A stretch of 64,000 nucleotides of DNA from Planomicrobium sp. YIM 101495. GTDB lineage: Bacteria > Bacillota > Bacilli > Bacillales_A > Planococcaceae. Position 1 is the first letter of the stretch, and each line of letters begins with the position of its first letter. This document shows positions 41,767 through 53,478 of this stretch, one piece after another. The translations under genes were made by a program, and so were the position numbers. Below the pieces are notes generated by a model. It was not told the DNA's origin, did no database searches, and was given only the letters and a program-made list of their open reading frames with translations. The stretch lies in contig NZ_WLZW01000005.1 in assembly GCF_009707665.1 (NCBI RefSeq), positions 33,651 to 97,650 of the forward strand, written 5' to 3'.

Positions 41767-43129
41767 ATTTGTGTTCGAGCAGGCAAACGGCTTCGATTTG
41801 CGCTGTCTGCGGGAACATGTCGACCGGCTGGATGTATTGGACGTTGTAGATTTTCGTCAGCTGCTGCAAGTCTTTCGCAAGCGTCGACGGGTTGCATGAT
41901 GTATAGACGAAACGTTTGGGCTGCACTTTCATAATCGTCTTCAGAAGCGATTCGCCGAGACCGGTGCGCGGTGGGTCAACCGTCAGCACGTCCGGCGTGA
42001 AGCCTTCCTTGTTCCACTCTGTAAGCCATTTCTCAGCAGTGCCGGTAACGTAAAGGGCGTTGATGCCTTGTTCCTTGGCATTCGCTTTTGCGTCTTCGAT
42101 GCTTTCCGGGATGATGTCCATGCCGCGTACTTGCTTCGCACCATCTGCTAGCCAAAGGCCGATCGTTCCGACACCGCAATAAGCATCGACGATCGTTTCG
42201 TTGCCGGTCAATTTGGCTGCGCGCTTGATTTCGTCATACAGCTTGACGGTCTGCTTCGGATTCAGTTGGAAAAAGGCGCGTGCCGATAAGTCGAAGGCAA
42301 GTTCGCCGAGTTCTTCTCGAATGGCATCTTTACCCCAAAGGGTGTGCGTCTCGTCACCGAAAATAAGTGACGTGTTTTCTTTGTTGACGTTTTGGACGAT
42401 CGAGACGATGTTCGCATCGATCTTACGGATCCGCTGGAGCAGTTTGGCAAAACGCGGGATGGCTTTCCGGGTCGTGATGAGCACGAGCTGGATCTCACCA
42501 GTCCGGATGCCTATGCGGACAACGATTGTCCGGATGACCCCTTTCATCGATTTGCCGTCGTAAATCGGGATGTCCAGATCTTCCAAAATTTGTTTGACGA
42601 GATTCGTGACAGCTGTCGTGTCCGGGTGCTGGACGATACAATCCTCGATGTTGATGAGCTGGTGGGACTCTTCCGCGAACAAGCCGGCAATCACTTGGCC
42701 GCCTTTTTTTCGTGTCTGGAACTGGCTCTTGTTGCGGTAGTGCCAAGGGTTCTCCATGCCGATCGTCGGTTCGACACGGATGTTGCTGCCTTTCAAGTAA
42801 CGCTCGAGTGACTGGACGACGAGATCGCGTTTTTCGACAAGCTGCTGCTCGTACTTCATATGCTGCAATTGACAGCCGCCGCATGAGTCGTAAATCGGGC
42901 AAGGTGCTTCTTGGCGGTGAGGGGAAGATTTGCGCATTTTCACGATCCGCGCTTCTGCAAAGTTCCGCTTGACGTCGGTCACTTGTGCAGTGATTTCTTC
43001 TCCTGGCAATGCGCCTTGTACGAAGACGACGTTGCGCTTGAAAAAGCCGACGCCTTCTCCGTTGATGCCGAGCCGTTTGATGGTCAGCGGAAATTTCTGG
43101 CCTGTTTCGATGACCGGTTTTTCACTCAT
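41765..43129 (-). CDS. rlmD: 23S rRNA (uracil-5-)-methyltransferase, RlmD type, full-length copy
   Basis: A 454-residue enzyme. The N-terminal TRAM domain (residues 8-65) is followed by iron-sulfur Cys residues C77, C83, C86 and C164, the SAM site [17 protein letters not shown], and the nucleophile in [19 protein letters not shown] on the minus strand (43137-43142) is seven bases before the ATG at 43129, so the longer frame to 43150 is not used. A paralogue is cut by the left edge of the window. B. subtilis also has two TrmA-like proteins (YefA/RlmCD and YfjO, from memory); this one may be the YfjO type. Confidence 0.92.
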   Translation of the reverse strand: MSEKPVIETGQKFPLTIKRLGINGEGVGFFKRNVVFVQGALPGEEITAQVTDVKRNFAEARIVKMRKSSPHRQEAPCPIYDSCGGCQLQHMKYEQQLVEKRDLVVQSLERYLKGSNIRVEPTIGMENPWHYRNKSQFQTRKKGGQVIAGLFAEESHQLINIEDCIVQHPDTTAVTNLVKQILEDLDIPIYDGKSMKGVIRTIVVRIGIRTGEIQLVLITTRKAIPRFAKLLQRIRKIDANIVSIVQNVNKENTSLIFGDETHTLWGKDAIREELGELAFDLSARAFFQLNPKQTVKLYDEIKRAAKLTGNETIVDAYCGVGTIGLWLADGAKQVRGMDIIPESIEDAKANAKEQGINALYVTGTAEKWLTEWNKEGFTPDVLTVDPPRTGLGESLLKTIMKVQPKRFVYTSCNPSTLAKDLQQLTKIYNVQYIQPVDMFPQTAQIEAVCLLEHK

Positions 43130-43170
43130 TCCAATTCCTCCTGCTTTCAAATCATCCGTCCATTATACCT

Positions 43171-44070
43171 TTATTTATACAAGTCAGCCAGTGCGGAAGA
43201 GAGGGAAGTGAATTGAAAATCGAATCCGTGCTGCTTCAGTTTTTCCGGAAGTACGCACTGGCCTTCGAGCACCAAGCGGCTCTTGTCGCCGAGTGCCGCT
43301 TTCAACGCGAATTCAGGAACCGGGATCCAGTGAGGACGGTGGAGTGCCTGGCCGATTTCTTTCCCGAATTCCTTCATGCGCACCGGATTTGGCGCAGTCA
43401 AGTTGAACGGTCCTTCCAAAGACTCCTGTTCGATGGCAAATAAGAGTGCGCGTGCCACGTCGTGAACATGCACCCAAGACAACCATTGTCGCCCGGATCC
43501 GACCGTGCCGCCGCCGAATAATTTATAAGGCAGTGCCATGAGCGGCAGCGCGCCTTCGTCTTTTCCGAGGATGATGCCGAATCTCCCGGCAGTGACACGG
43601 ACATCGAACATGCGCGCCTGTTCAGCGAGCTGTTCCCAGTCGACGACGGTCTTGGCGAGGAAATCGTCTGCGACTTCCGGTGAATTCTCGGTGTAAGTGG
43701 CTGTGTCAGATGCGGGATAAATGCCGACTGCGCTTGCGTTGACGAGGACTTTCGGTTTCTTCTCCAGTTCCCCGATGATGCGCAACACTTCTTTCGTGGC
43801 AGTCATCCGGCTGTCGTAAATCGCTTCTTTCTGCTTGTCGCTCCAACGTCCGTCGTTGATCGACGAACCTGCCAGATTAACGAGCGCATCGATGCCTTCA
43901 AGTTCCGTTGCTGGATCCGCGCCATCCGTGAGCCATTCTATGTAATGGACACCGGGGCTTCCAGGTTTTTTCGTACGTGTCAAAATGAATACTTCATGGT
44001 CTTGTCCGGTAAGGAGCCGGGTCAGCTCTTCCCCGACAAATCCTGTACCGCCTGTAATCGCAACTTTCAT
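43171..44070 (-). CDS. yfhF: TIGR01777-family NAD-dependent epimerase-like protein (YfhF)
   Basis: A 299-residue protein of the extended short-chain dehydrogenase fold. The nucleotide site is AITGGTGFVGEELTRLL (residues 4-20), and the family tags LVNLAGSSINDGRWSDKQK and LVNASAVGIYP are plain. GGAGG eight bases before the ATG at 44070 sets the start. The substrate is unknown; the SulA/YfhF group is linked in other bacteria to sugar-nucleotide or cell-division phenotypes, without proof. It is divergent from recX, as in B. subtilis. Confidence 0.88.
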   Translation of the reverse strand: MKVAITGGTGFVGEELTRLLTGQDHEVFILTRTKKPGSPGVHYIEWLTDGADPATELEGIDALVNLAGSSINDGRWSDKQKEAIYDSRMTATKEVLRIIGELEKKPKVLVNASAVGIYPASDTATYTENSPEVADDFLAKTVVDWEQLAEQARMFDVRVTAGRFGIILGKDEGALPLMALPYKLFGGGTVGSGRQWLSWVHVHDVARALLFAIEQESLEGPFNLTAPNPVRMKEFGKEIGQALHRPHWIPVPEFALKAALGDKSRLVLEGQCVLPEKLKQHGFDFQFTSLSSALADLYK

Positions 44071-44188
44071 GTACAGCACCTCCAATAGTTTCGTCGCTTT
44101 AATGTCATGTTAACTTCTATACTACCCTGAATCTGTGCAATTAAGCGATTTTCAAGGTATACTAAGGAGATAAAAGAGGTGGGTTCCG

Positions 44189-44995
44189 ATGCCGGTCATT
44201 TCAAAAATTACGCGCGGGAAAAACAACCCGGAGCGTTATAATCTTTATTTCGAAGATAAATTCGCCTTCAGTGTCGATGAAGCCCTTTTAATCCGCTACC
44301 AATTGACCAAAGGCAAAGAAATCGATCAATGGACGATCGAGGAGATGGTCTTCGATGACCAAGTCCACAAAGCATATAACAAAGCGATCCACTACTTGGC
44401 GTTCCGCATGCGGAGTGAAGGGGAAGTGCGGCAGAAGCTGAAGGACAAGGAATACGGTGAAGCAGTTATCGATGAAGCCGTGAAAAAATTGTACGTTCAT
44501 AAATTCCTGGACGACCGTGCATTTTCAGAAGCCCTTTTGCGTACACAAGTGCGTTCTGCGAAAAAAGGGCCGCGTGCCATCCAGCAGGATATGCAGAAGA
44601 AGGGAATTGACAAAGAGATGCAAAAAGACGTGCTAAGCGGATATTCAGAGGACGAGCAATACGACATCGCATTCGGTCTGGCGGAGAAGATCGCTTTGAA
44701 AGAGACGAAGAAAACACCGTCCCAGATCAAACAGAAAATCAATGATTCGCTGATGCGCAAAGGGTTTTCCTATACGCTGATCAAGCGTGCAATCGAAGCG
44801 CTCGATTTGGAGAAGCAGGAAGATGAGTGGACGGCGATCGTCACAGAGCAAGGCGACAAATTATGGCGCAAGCACAGCAATAAATTAAAAGGACGCGATC
44901 TGCGGATGAAAGTGAAGCAGGGGCTTTACCAAAAGGGATTCCCGGGTGAAGTGATCAGCGAGTATTTAGAGAAAAAGGATGAGGAAGATGAGTGA
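44189..44995 (+). CDS. recX: Recombination regulator RecX
   Basis: A 268-residue, all-helical protein of three-helix repeats (for example RMRSEGEVRQKLKDKEYGEA and DDRAFSEALLRTQVRSAKKG) that binds the groove of RecA filaments and limits their activity. The length and neighbours (yfhF before, yfhH after) match B. subtilis yfhG/recX. AGGTGGG precedes the ATG. It overlaps the yfhH start by eight bases. Confidence 0.93.
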   Translation: MPVISKITRGKNNPERYNLYFEDKFAFSVDEALLIRYQLTKGKEIDQWTIEEMVFDDQVHKAYNKAIHYLAFRMRSEGEVRQKLKDKEYGEAVIDEAVKKLYVHKFLDDRAFSEALLRTQVRSAKKGPRAIQQDMQKKGIDKEMQKDVLSGYSEDEQYDIAFGLAEKIALKETKKTPSQIKQKINDSLMRKGFSYTLIKRAIEALDLEKQEDEWTAIVTEQGDKLWRKHSNKLKGRDLRMKVKQGLYQKGFPGEVISEYLEKKDEEDE

Positions 44996-45320
44996 CGAGA
45001 AACGTTATAGTGAGATGACTGAACAGGAATTGCGCACAGAAATCGCAGGACTGCGCGAGAAAGCACGCAAGGCGGAGCAGCTTGGCATCGTCAATGAATT
45101 CGCGGTGCTTGAGCGGAAGTCGATCATGGCGGCTGCCTACCTGGTCGATCCGGCTGATTTCGAGAAAGGCGAAGTGTATCGCATCGAGGGAGACCCGAAC
45201 ATGTTTTTCCAAATCGATTATTTGAAAGGCCGCTTCGCTTGGGGATACCGCCTCGGCGGTAGCAAGCATACCGAAGCGCTGCCGATCTCGATGCTGCGCC
45301 CACTGAAAGAGAAACGATGA
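44988..45320 (+). CDS. yfhH: YfhH family protein (DUF1811)
   Basis: A 110-residue protein; EKRYSEMTEQELRTEIAGL, then REKARKAEQLGIVNEFAVLE and a C-terminal SH3-like half (GEVYRIEGDPNMFFQIDYLK) match YfhH. Function is unknown; the C-terminal fold suggests nucleic-acid or protein binding. The ATG at 44988 is chosen because it fits the family N-terminus and lies eight bases from AAAGGA; an ATG at 44979 is in frame. It is coupled to recX. Confidence 0.88.
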   Translation: MSDEKRYSEMTEQELRTEIAGLREKARKAEQLGIVNEFAVLERKSIMAAAYLVDPADFEKGEVYRIEGDPNMFFQIDYLKGRFAWGYRLGGSKHTEALPISMLRPLKEKR

Positions 45321-45379
45321 GCAACGCAATCCAGTAACGAAAGGAAGTGAAGGCCGGGGCGATTTACCGGCCGAGCCGA

Positions 45380-45634
45380 ATGAAAGAACTGATTGAACAA
45401 TTGACCAATGAATTGATGCAGAAAAATCCGCAGCTATCAGAAGACAAAGCCCGTACATGGGTGGAACTTCTCGCTTCGGACTTCGAATCGTCGTATGCGA
45501 AAGCGGGCTATGATTATCAAGGTACCGCAGTCGTAGAGAAAGTATTGCGCCAGTGGATCGACAGCTACGGCGACAAGATCCATGAGTTCGTAACGAGCAA
45601 CCCGAAATATGCACATCTCCTGAACGAACAATAA
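45380..45634 (+). CDS. yfhJ: YfhJ family (WVELL) protein
   Basis: An 84-residue helical protein with the name-giving DKARTWVELLASDFESSYAK motif. Function is unknown. The family N-terminus points to ATG 45380, but it has no good ribosome site; a GTG at 45347 has AAAGGAA directly before it, so the true start may be there. The sspK gene that I recall lying just before yfhJ in B. subtilis is absent. Confidence 0.85.
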   Translation: MKELIEQLTNELMQKNPQLSEDKARTWVELLASDFESSYAKAGYDYQGTAVVEKVLRQWIDSYGDKIHEFVTSNPKYAHLLNEQ

Positions 45635-45640
45635 AATTGG

Positions 45641-45683
45641 AAAAACCGCTTTCCGTCCCGGTGCGGGAGGAAAGCGGTTTTCT
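45641..45683. terminator. Bidirectional terminator between yfhJ and yfhP
   Basis: AAAACCGCTTTCC-CCCG pairs with CGGG-GGAAAGCGGTTTT. Confidence 0.92.
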
Positions 45684-45693
45684 TTGATTGTGA

Positions 45694-46674
45694 TCAATTG
45701 TGACTGAAATCGAGTTTCTTTTTTAACTTGTCTTCGCTGAAGATCCAGCCCGTGTAAGAATTGACGATGTTGTAGTCTTTGTCGAGATGGGCGACTGCGA
45801 CGAACGGATAATAATCGTTGCTGCGGTAGCGGAGGTCGATGAGACGGACCTCGAATAACTCGCCGAATTCATTGATTTCCCACCGGTAGATCGGTGAGAA
45901 AGACGTGAAGGCAGCCAAATTCTTATCCTTCAAGGCCGTCTGCATCAATTCGCTTTGCGGCAACGGCTTCTTCAAGAACTTGTCATAAATGTTGATCGAT
46001 CTTCCGTATGCGCGTCCGACATAATGGTGACGGTCTGTGTCTGCTGCAATCCGCCACTGGAAAAAACGCATGGTCGGCGCAACGATGACATCGATGGCAC
46101 CAGGAATCGTTTTCTTGACGGCCGCTTTGATTGCCGACTGGACGGTAAAGCGCACGATGTAGTAAAAGAAGAGCAGGACGTATAATGTGCTGACCGTCAG
46201 AACGGGATCAGCGCCGAACGCCCAGATCATCAGTGCCAGTACGTGAGCACCGAAAATGATCGGGTCGAATGTATTGATGACACTGAGCGCAACCCACTTA
46301 TTGGAGAAAGGGCGGAGTGCCTGCGTGCCGTATGAATTGAAGATGTCGACGAACACATGCAGGAACACGGCTAAGAATGTCCACAACCAAAGGTGGAGCC
46401 AGTTAGCTTCGGGCATGATGAGCCAGAGCGCGCCTGAAATCAATAGTGGCCAAGTGATGACGGCCGGTATGGAATGCGTCGCACCGCGGTGGTGACGAAT
46501 ATAAACAGCGTTATTGCGTAATTTTAAGACAGTATCGATATCCGGAGCTTGCGAGCCGATGATCGTCCCTGCCATGACAGCGGTCAAGGTGATCGGATGG
46601 CTTGCGACTACCGGGTCGGCCATTGCGAGACCGCCTAGAGCGATTCCCATTACGAGGTGTGTGCCAGTATCCAT
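45694..46674 (-). CDS. yfhP: Membrane-bound metal-dependent hydrolase (YfhP, DUF457)
   Basis: A 326-residue membrane protein. The N-terminal half has five helices with conserved metal-ligand candidates: H6 in DTGTHLVMG, SQAPDID, and HHRGATHS. The C-terminal ~120 residues are soluble and cytoplasmic or external. This is the YdjM/YfhP family; in B. subtilis YfhP is reported to repress or process competence or SpoIIAB-related factors, uncertain. It is divergent from mutY. Confidence 0.87.
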   Translation of the reverse strand: MDTGTHLVMGIALGGLAMADPVVASHPITLTAVMAGTIIGSQAPDIDTVLKLRNNAVYIRHHRGATHSIPAVITWPLLISGALWLIMPEANWLHLWLWTFLAVFLHVFVDIFNSYGTQALRPFSNKWVALSVINTFDPIIFGAHVLALMIWAFGADPVLTVSTLYVLLFFYYIVRFTVQSAIKAAVKKTIPGAIDVIVAPTMRFFQWRIAADTDRHHYVGRAYGRSINIYDKFLKKPLPQSELMQTALKDKNLAAFTSFSPIYRWEINEFGELFEVRLIDLRYRSNDYYPFVAVAHLDKDYNIVNSYTGWIFSEDKLKKKLDFSHN

Positions 46675-46805
46675 GGCCTCGCCCCTTTCTGTAAAAAAAT
46701 GATCGGGACCGCGGAGGCTTTTCTAAAAGTCCTTGGTCTTTCACTGTTCTATACCCTTTTTGCGAGGGAAATAATCTGAATCGACTGGAGTGACGGACCA
46801 TTCAT

Positions 46806-48613
<1,808 letters not shown>

Positions 48614-48713
48614 CATCCGGACCGACTTATTACTGTATGTTTTCAGAATTGGTTGATATAATAGGGGAATAACAGTAACTATATACGGTTTTGATGTAAA
48701 GGTGGGAGACGGC

Positions 48714-49253
48714 ATGGGGATTCCCGCAGAGGGAGAGACAATCCAGATTCACAGCTATAAGCACAATGGTCGCATCCACCGTGTCTGGCAGGAAACAATG
48801 GTTTTGAAAGGGACGAATAACATCGTGATCGGCGCCAATGAACGCACGCTTGTCACGGAGTCGGACGGGAGAACTTGGTTGACGAGGGAGCCGGCGATTT
48901 GTTATTTCCACGCAGAGCATTGGTTCAATATTATCTGCATGCTGCGTGAAGACGGTGTCTATTATTACTGCAATGTCAGTTCACCGTTCGTCTACAATAA
49001 TGGATCATTGAAATACATCGATTACGATTTGGATGTGAAAGTGTTTCCTGACATGTCATACACGCTCTTGGATGAAGATGAGTACGAAGACCATAAGAGA
49101 CAGATGGGCTACCCTGAAGTCATCGATCAGATTTTGCAGCGTAACGTTGCGAAGCTGATCAGCTGGATCAAACAGCGCAGAGGACCGTTCGCGCCCGATT
49201 TCATCGACGCTTGGTCCAATCGGTATCAGTTTCACCAAACATACCGGAAGTAA
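48714..49253 (+). CDS. ygaC: Nucleoside tri-/diphosphate phosphatase, DUF402 family (YgaC)
   Basis: A 179-residue protein; [20 protein letters not shown] and the core [20 protein letters not shown], then YYCNVSSPF and DLDVKVFPD, match YgaC/Ntdp. The Asp, Tyr and Lys residues in this core bind Mg-nucleotide. It hydrolyses NTPs and NDPs. GGTGGGAG lies six bases before the ATG at 48714; the GTG at 48702 in the same frame is part of that site. In B. subtilis sspE and ygaB sit between fabL and ygaC; they are missing here. Confidence 0.9.
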   Translation: MGIPAEGETIQIHSYKHNGRIHRVWQETMVLKGTNNIVIGANERTLVTESDGRTWLTREPAICYFHAEHWFNIICMLREDGVYYYCNVSSPFVYNNGSLKYIDYDLDVKVFPDMSYTLLDEDEYEDHKRQMGYPEVIDQILQRNVAKLISWIKQRRGPFAPDFIDAWSNRYQFHQTYRK

Positions 49254-49287
49254 CTGATACGGAAATTGGCTGGCCCGTCAGCCGCTA

Positions 49288-49337
49288 AAAGTGGGCAGAG
49301 AAAAAGAAACTTTTTCTCTGCCCACTTTAATGGTTTT
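49288..49337 (+). terminator. Terminator after ygaC
   Basis: AAAGTGGGCAGAGAAAAA pairs perfectly with TTTTTCTCTGCCCACTTT over five bases; a T-rich tract follows. Confidence 0.88.
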
Positions 49338-49430
49338 TTGAGATAGGTCAAGGATTTTTTGCCTGTGTTTAGGGAATAGTGAAAAGGGCAAGTAAACGTC
49401 CTGTTTCAAAGAAAGTTGGAGTGAATGCTT

Positions 49431-51173
49431 ATGAACACGATGAAACGATATATGAAATTCGTAAAACCGTATTACTGGCAGATTGCATTGACGATCGTCA
49501 TCGGGATCTTCAAATTCGCGATTCCGTTATTCATCCCACTGTTGATCAAGATTATCATCGATGACATCATCGGCGCACCGGATCTGACGAGCGATGAGAA
49601 GACGCGCCAATTGTTCATGTGGCTCGGGGGCACAGCGATCGTCTTCTTCCTGCTGCGTCCGCCGATCGAGTATTACCGCCAGTACTATGCACAGCTGGTG
49701 AGCAACAAAATCCTTTATGACATCCGCGCTTATTTGTACACGCATCTGCAGCGCCTGAGCTTGCGTTACTATGCGAATACGCGCGCTGGGGAAATCATCT
49801 CTCGTGTCATTAACGACGTCGAGCAGACGAAGAACTTCGTCATGATCGGGCTGATGAACTTATGGCTGGATTTAGCGACGATCATCATCGCCATCATCAT
49901 CATGTTGACGATGGACGTGCCGCTGACGCTCGTGACACTTCTCGCATTCCCGTTTTATGCGTTCAGCGTCAAATATTTCTTCGGCAAGCTGCGCGATTTA
50001 ACGCGCAAGCGTTCGCAAGCACTTGCGAATGTCCAAAGCTATTTGCATGAACGGGTCCAAGGAATGAGCGTCGTCAAAAGCTTTACGCTGGAAAAAAGAG
50101 AAGAGAAATTGTTCAATGAAACGAACGACGACTTCCTGGAGAAAGCGATCGACCATACGAAGTGGAATGCGAAAGCATTTGCGGTCGTCAATACGATTAC
50201 AGATGTCGCACCGCTTCTCGTCATCGCTTATGCAGGGTACCAAGTCATCCAGGGGCAGTTGTCGGTCGGGACGATGGTGGCATTCACCGCCTATATCGAA
50301 CGCCTGTACAACCCGCTGCGCAGACTCGTCAACTCCTCAACGACGTTGACGCAGTCGTTCGCGTCGATGGACCGTGTATTCGAGCTGGTCGATGAAGAAT
50401 ACGATATCACAGACAAAGAAGGCGCGAAACACCTGACATCCGCCGACGGAAAAATCGAATTCCGTAACGTGTCATTCGCCTACAACGAAGGTGAAAATGT
50501 GCTGAAGAACTTGAATTTCACAGTGAAGCCGGGTCAGACTGTCGCATTTGTCGGGATGAGTGGTGGCGGGAAGTCGACCATCATTTCACTTATCCCGCGT
50601 TTTTACGACGTCACGGAAGGTGGCATTTATCTGGATGACCGCAATGTCAACGACGTTACGGTCCATTCGCTGCGTGATCAGATCGGTCTGGTGCTGCAAG
50701 ATTCGATCCTCTTTAGTGACTCGGTCAAGTCCAATATCTTAATGGGCCGTCCGGAAGCGACAGATGAAGAAGTGATCGCTGCGGCTAAAGCTGCCAACGC
50801 ACACGAATTCATCGAGTCATTGCCGGAAGGGTACGATACGGCTGTTGGTGAGCGTGGCGTCAAATTATCGGGTGGTCAGAAGCAGCGCGTGGCGATTGCC
50901 CGCGTATTCTTGAAGAACCCGTCCATTCTCGTCCTGGACGAAGCGACTTCTGCGTTGGACTTGGAAAGTGAATCATTGATCCAAGACTCGCTTGACCGGT
51001 TGGCGCGTGAACGGACGACACTCGTCGTCGCGCACCGTCTGTCGACGATCACACACGCTGACCAGATCTTCGTCATCGACCGGGGAGAACTTGCCGAACA
51101 AGGTACGCACGATGAATTGATGAAGAAGCAAGGCGTTTACGCTGACTTGTTCAGTATCCAGCAATTCCATTAA
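49431..51173 (+). CDS. ygaD: ABC transporter half-exporter, permease-ATPase fusion (YgaD-like)
   Basis: A 580-residue protein with six membrane helices (residues 10-310) and a nucleotide-binding domain. Walker A is GMSGGGKST, the signature LSGGQKQR, Walker B LVLDEAT, and the switch His is in VVAHRLST. It works as a homodimer that expels lipids or drugs, as MsbA/BmrA do. GGAG at 49418-49421 gives a spacing of nine to the ATG at 49431; an ATG at 49425 is too close. Position after ygaC supports YgaD. Confidence 0.92.
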   Translation: MNTMKRYMKFVKPYYWQIALTIVIGIFKFAIPLFIPLLIKIIIDDIIGAPDLTSDEKTRQLFMWLGGTAIVFFLLRPPIEYYRQYYAQLVSNKILYDIRAYLYTHLQRLSLRYYANTRAGEIISRVINDVEQTKNFVMIGLMNLWLDLATIIIAIIIMLTMDVPLTLVTLLAFPFYAFSVKYFFGKLRDLTRKRSQALANVQSYLHERVQGMSVVKSFTLEKREEKLFNETNDDFLEKAIDHTKWNAKAFAVVNTITDVAPLLVIAYAGYQVIQGQLSVGTMVAFTAYIERLYNPLRRLVNSSTTLTQSFASMDRVFELVDEEYDITDKEGAKHLTSADGKIEFRNVSFAYNEGENVLKNLNFTVKPGQTVAFVGMSGGGKSTIISLIPRFYDVTEGGIYLDDRNVNDVTVHSLRDQIGLVLQDSILFSDSVKSNILMGRPEATDEEVIAAAKAANAHEFIESLPEGYDTAVGERGVKLSGGQKQRVAIARVFLKNPSILVLDEATSALDLESESLIQDSLDRLARERTTLVVAHRLSTITHADQIFVIDRGELAEQGTHDELMKKQGVYADLFSIQQFH

Positions 51174-51183
51174 ACTCCATACG

Positions 51184-51237
51184 AAAAATGATCCACCTCC
51201 GAAGTTGTCTGCCAACAGTTTCGGGGGTGGATTTTTC
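51184..51237 (+). terminator. Terminator after ygaD
   Basis: AAAAATGATCCACCTCCGAA pairs with TTTCGGGGGTGGATTTTT around a 15-base loop. Confidence 0.88.
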
Positions 51238-51357
51238 TGTTGGAAAGAAAAATACCGGCAATAAGAATAATGAAACGAAAAAAGTTTGAAAGAAGATTTT
51301 TTCAAAAGTGTAAGTTGAATATGAGTTTGCAGCGTTTCAATGAAAAGACGAACTCCC

Positions 51358-51372
51358 ATCTTTTTGAAAATT
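51358..51372. promoter_or_regulatory. Candidate CodY box upstream of the oligopeptide transporter operon
   Basis: The 15-mer ending TTTTTGAAAATT matches the CodY consensus AATTTTCWGAAAATT at 12 of 15 positions by my count and lies 24 bp before the -35. CodY represses dpp and opp operons in rich medium in B. subtilis. Confidence 0.45.
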
Positions 51373-51395
51373 AATTATCATACTAAAAATATATA

Positions 51396-51423
51396 TTGTA
51401 TAGGTCTGAAATTTGTGTATAAT
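51396..51423 (+). promoter_or_regulatory. Promoter of the oligopeptide transporter operon
   Basis: TTGTAT at 51396-51401, a 16-bp spacer, TATAAT at 51418-51423, preceded by an AT-rich tract. Confidence 0.6.
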
Positions 51424-51473
51424 TGAAACACATATAATGTTCAGAAATATGAGATTCCAAAAGGGGTGGAATG

Positions 51474-52493
51474 ATGGGAGAAAAGAAAGTCGTCCTGGAA
51501 GTGAAAGGGCTCAAAACTTCCTTTTTCACCGATGATGGTGAGGTTCCGGCAGTGGACAATGTGGATTTCCAGATCAGGCAAGGGGAGGTGCTGGGAATCG
51601 TCGGTGAATCGGGCTGCGGTAAGAGTGTGACGTCACTCTCGATCATGGGCTTGGTTCCGAGTCCACCGGGGAAAATCACTGGCGGAGAAATTTTATTTCA
51701 AGATAAAGACTTGACGAAACTGAAAGAGAAACAGATGCGCCAAGTGCGCGGCAATGACGTCGCGATGATTTTCCAAGAACCGATGACTTCGCTCAATCCG
51801 CTGTTTACGATCGGCGATCAGTTGAGGGAAGCTGTGAAAATCCATAAACGTGATTGGTCGAAAAAACAAATACAGGAGCGGGCAGTCGAAATGATGGGGC
51901 TCGTCGGCTTGCCGCGGCCAGAAGCATTGATGAAGAACTATCCGCACCAATTGTCAGGCGGGATGCGTCAGCGCGTCATGATCGCGATGGCGCTGTTGTG
52001 TGATCCGAAAGTGTTGATCGCCGATGAACCGACGACGGCACTGGATGTTACGATCCAGGCGCAGATCCTGAAATTGATCAAAGGCTTGAATGACCGGCTC
52101 GATATGGCGGTTCTCATGATTACGCATGACTTAGGTGTCGTCGCGGAAACGTGTGAACGCGTCATCGTCATGTATGCAGGGAAAGTCGTGGAAGAAGGAC
52201 CGGTGCGCACGATCTTCAAGAACCCACAGCATCCTTATACGAAAGGCTTACTGGCTTCGGTTCCTGACATGCGCTTTAAGAAGGACCGGCTGTATTCGAT
52301 TCCTGGCAACGTGCCGAAGCCTGGCACCATCAAGACCGGCTGCAAGTTCGCTGCACGCTGCGAATTTGCATTCGACCGCTGCCTCGTAGAGAACCCGGAG
52401 CTGTACCAGACCGAAGAAGCGCACCAGACGCGCTGTTTTCTTTACGATGAGAAGGAGGTAAAGCCCGATGAACGAACCTTTGTTAAGAGTTGA
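51474..52493 (+). CDS. Peptide ABC transporter ATP-binding protein (DppD/OppD)
   Basis: A 339-residue ATPase. Walker A is GESGCGKSV, the signature LSGGMRQRVMIA, Walker B VLIADEPTTALD; the C-terminal oligopeptide-permease extension has the iron-sulfur-like Cys cluster GCKFAARCEFAFDRC. ATG 51471 and ATG 51474 are adjacent; AAGGGG favours the second. The last 26 bases overlap the DppF/OppF gene. It is the first gene of the five-gene importer. Confidence 0.93.
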   Translation: MGEKKVVLEVKGLKTSFFTDDGEVPAVDNVDFQIRQGEVLGIVGESGCGKSVTSLSIMGLVPSPPGKITGGEILFQDKDLTKLKEKQMRQVRGNDVAMIFQEPMTSLNPLFTIGDQLREAVKIHKRDWSKKQIQERAVEMMGLVGLPRPEALMKNYPHQLSGGMRQRVMIAMALLCDPKVLIADEPTTALDVTIQAQILKLIKGLNDRLDMAVLMITHDLGVVAETCERVIVMYAGKVVEEGPVRTIFKNPQHPYTKGLLASVPDMRFKKDRLYSIPGNVPKPGTIKTGCKFAARCEFAFDRCLVENPELYQTEEAHQTRCFLYDEKEVKPDERTFVKS

Positions 52494-53451
52494 AGGGCTG
52501 AAGAAATACTTCCCGATCCGTTCAGGATTATTTAGCCGGGTGAGTGGGCAAGTCAAAGCGGTCGATGATGTGTCGTTCGTCGTTAACGAAGGCGAGACGC
52601 TCGGCATCGTCGGGGAGTCGGGCTGCGGCAAGTCGACAACCGGACGGATGCTCATGCGCCTGCTCGACCCGACCGAAGGCAAGATGCAGTTTAATGGCAA
52701 GGACATGATGAAGCTTTCTGACAGTGAGATGAGAGCTGCCAGAAGGGATATCCAGATGGTGTTCCAGGATCCATATGCTTCCTTGAACCCTCGCCATACC
52801 GTTGAACGGATCTTGATGGAGCCGTTGAATGTACATAATATCGGGAAGCCCGAAGACCGGAAAAAGAAAGTATATGATCTGCTCGAGATTGTCGGATTGA
52901 GCGCCTATCATGCAAAACGCTACCCGCACCAATTCAGTGGAGGGCAGCGTCAGCGCATCGGGATTGCCCGAGCACTGATGACGAATCCGAAGCTGATCAT
53001 TGCGGATGAACCGGTATCGGCACTCGATGTTTCGATTCAGGCGCAAGTGCTGAACCTGATGCAAGACCTGCAGGAAGAGTTGAACTTAACTTACATTTTC
53101 ATCGCCCATGATCTCGGCGTGGTGCGTCACATCAGTGACCGTGTCGCGGTGATGTATCTTGGGCAGATGGTAGAGCTGACAGACAGTGAAACGCTGTATG
53201 ACAAGCCGCTGCACCCATATACGCAAGCGCTGCTATCTGCTGTGCCTGTGCCGGATCCGGAATTCGAACGGGAGCAAGTCGTCATCTCAGGTGACGTGCC
53301 GAGCCCCGCGAATCCGCCGAGCGGCTGCCGTTTCCATACGCGCTGCCCGTTCCGCATGGATATTTGCGACAAAGTCGTACCGAAGTTTGCAGAAGTTCAA
53401 AGTGGTCATTCTGTAGCCTGTCATCTTTACGAAGAATCCAGGCCGCAATGA
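52468..53451 (+). CDS. Peptide ABC transporter ATP-binding protein (DppF/OppF)
   Basis: A 327-residue ATPase partner. Walker A GESGCGKST, signature FSGGQRQRIGIARAL, Walker B LIIADEPVSALD, and the C-terminal Cys-rich extension GCRFHTRCPF are intact. AAGGAGGT lies ten bases before the ATG, inside the end of the previous gene. With the previous ATPase it energises the two permeases. Confidence 0.93.
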   Translation: MNEPLLRVEGLKKYFPIRSGLFSRVSGQVKAVDDVSFVVNEGETLGIVGESGCGKSTTGRMLMRLLDPTEGKMQFNGKDMMKLSDSEMRAARRDIQMVFQDPYASLNPRHTVERILMEPLNVHNIGKPEDRKKKVYDLLEIVGLSAYHAKRYPHQFSGGQRQRIGIARALMTNPKLIIADEPVSALDVSIQAQVLNLMQDLQEELNLTYIFIAHDLGVVRHISDRVAVMYLGQMVELTDSETLYDKPLHPYTQALLSAVPVPDPEFEREQVVISGDVPSPANPPSGCRFHTRCPFRMDICDKVVPKFAEVQSGHSVACHLYEESRPQ

Positions 53452-53478
53452 TAATAAAAATCAGATGGAGGGGTCGAT

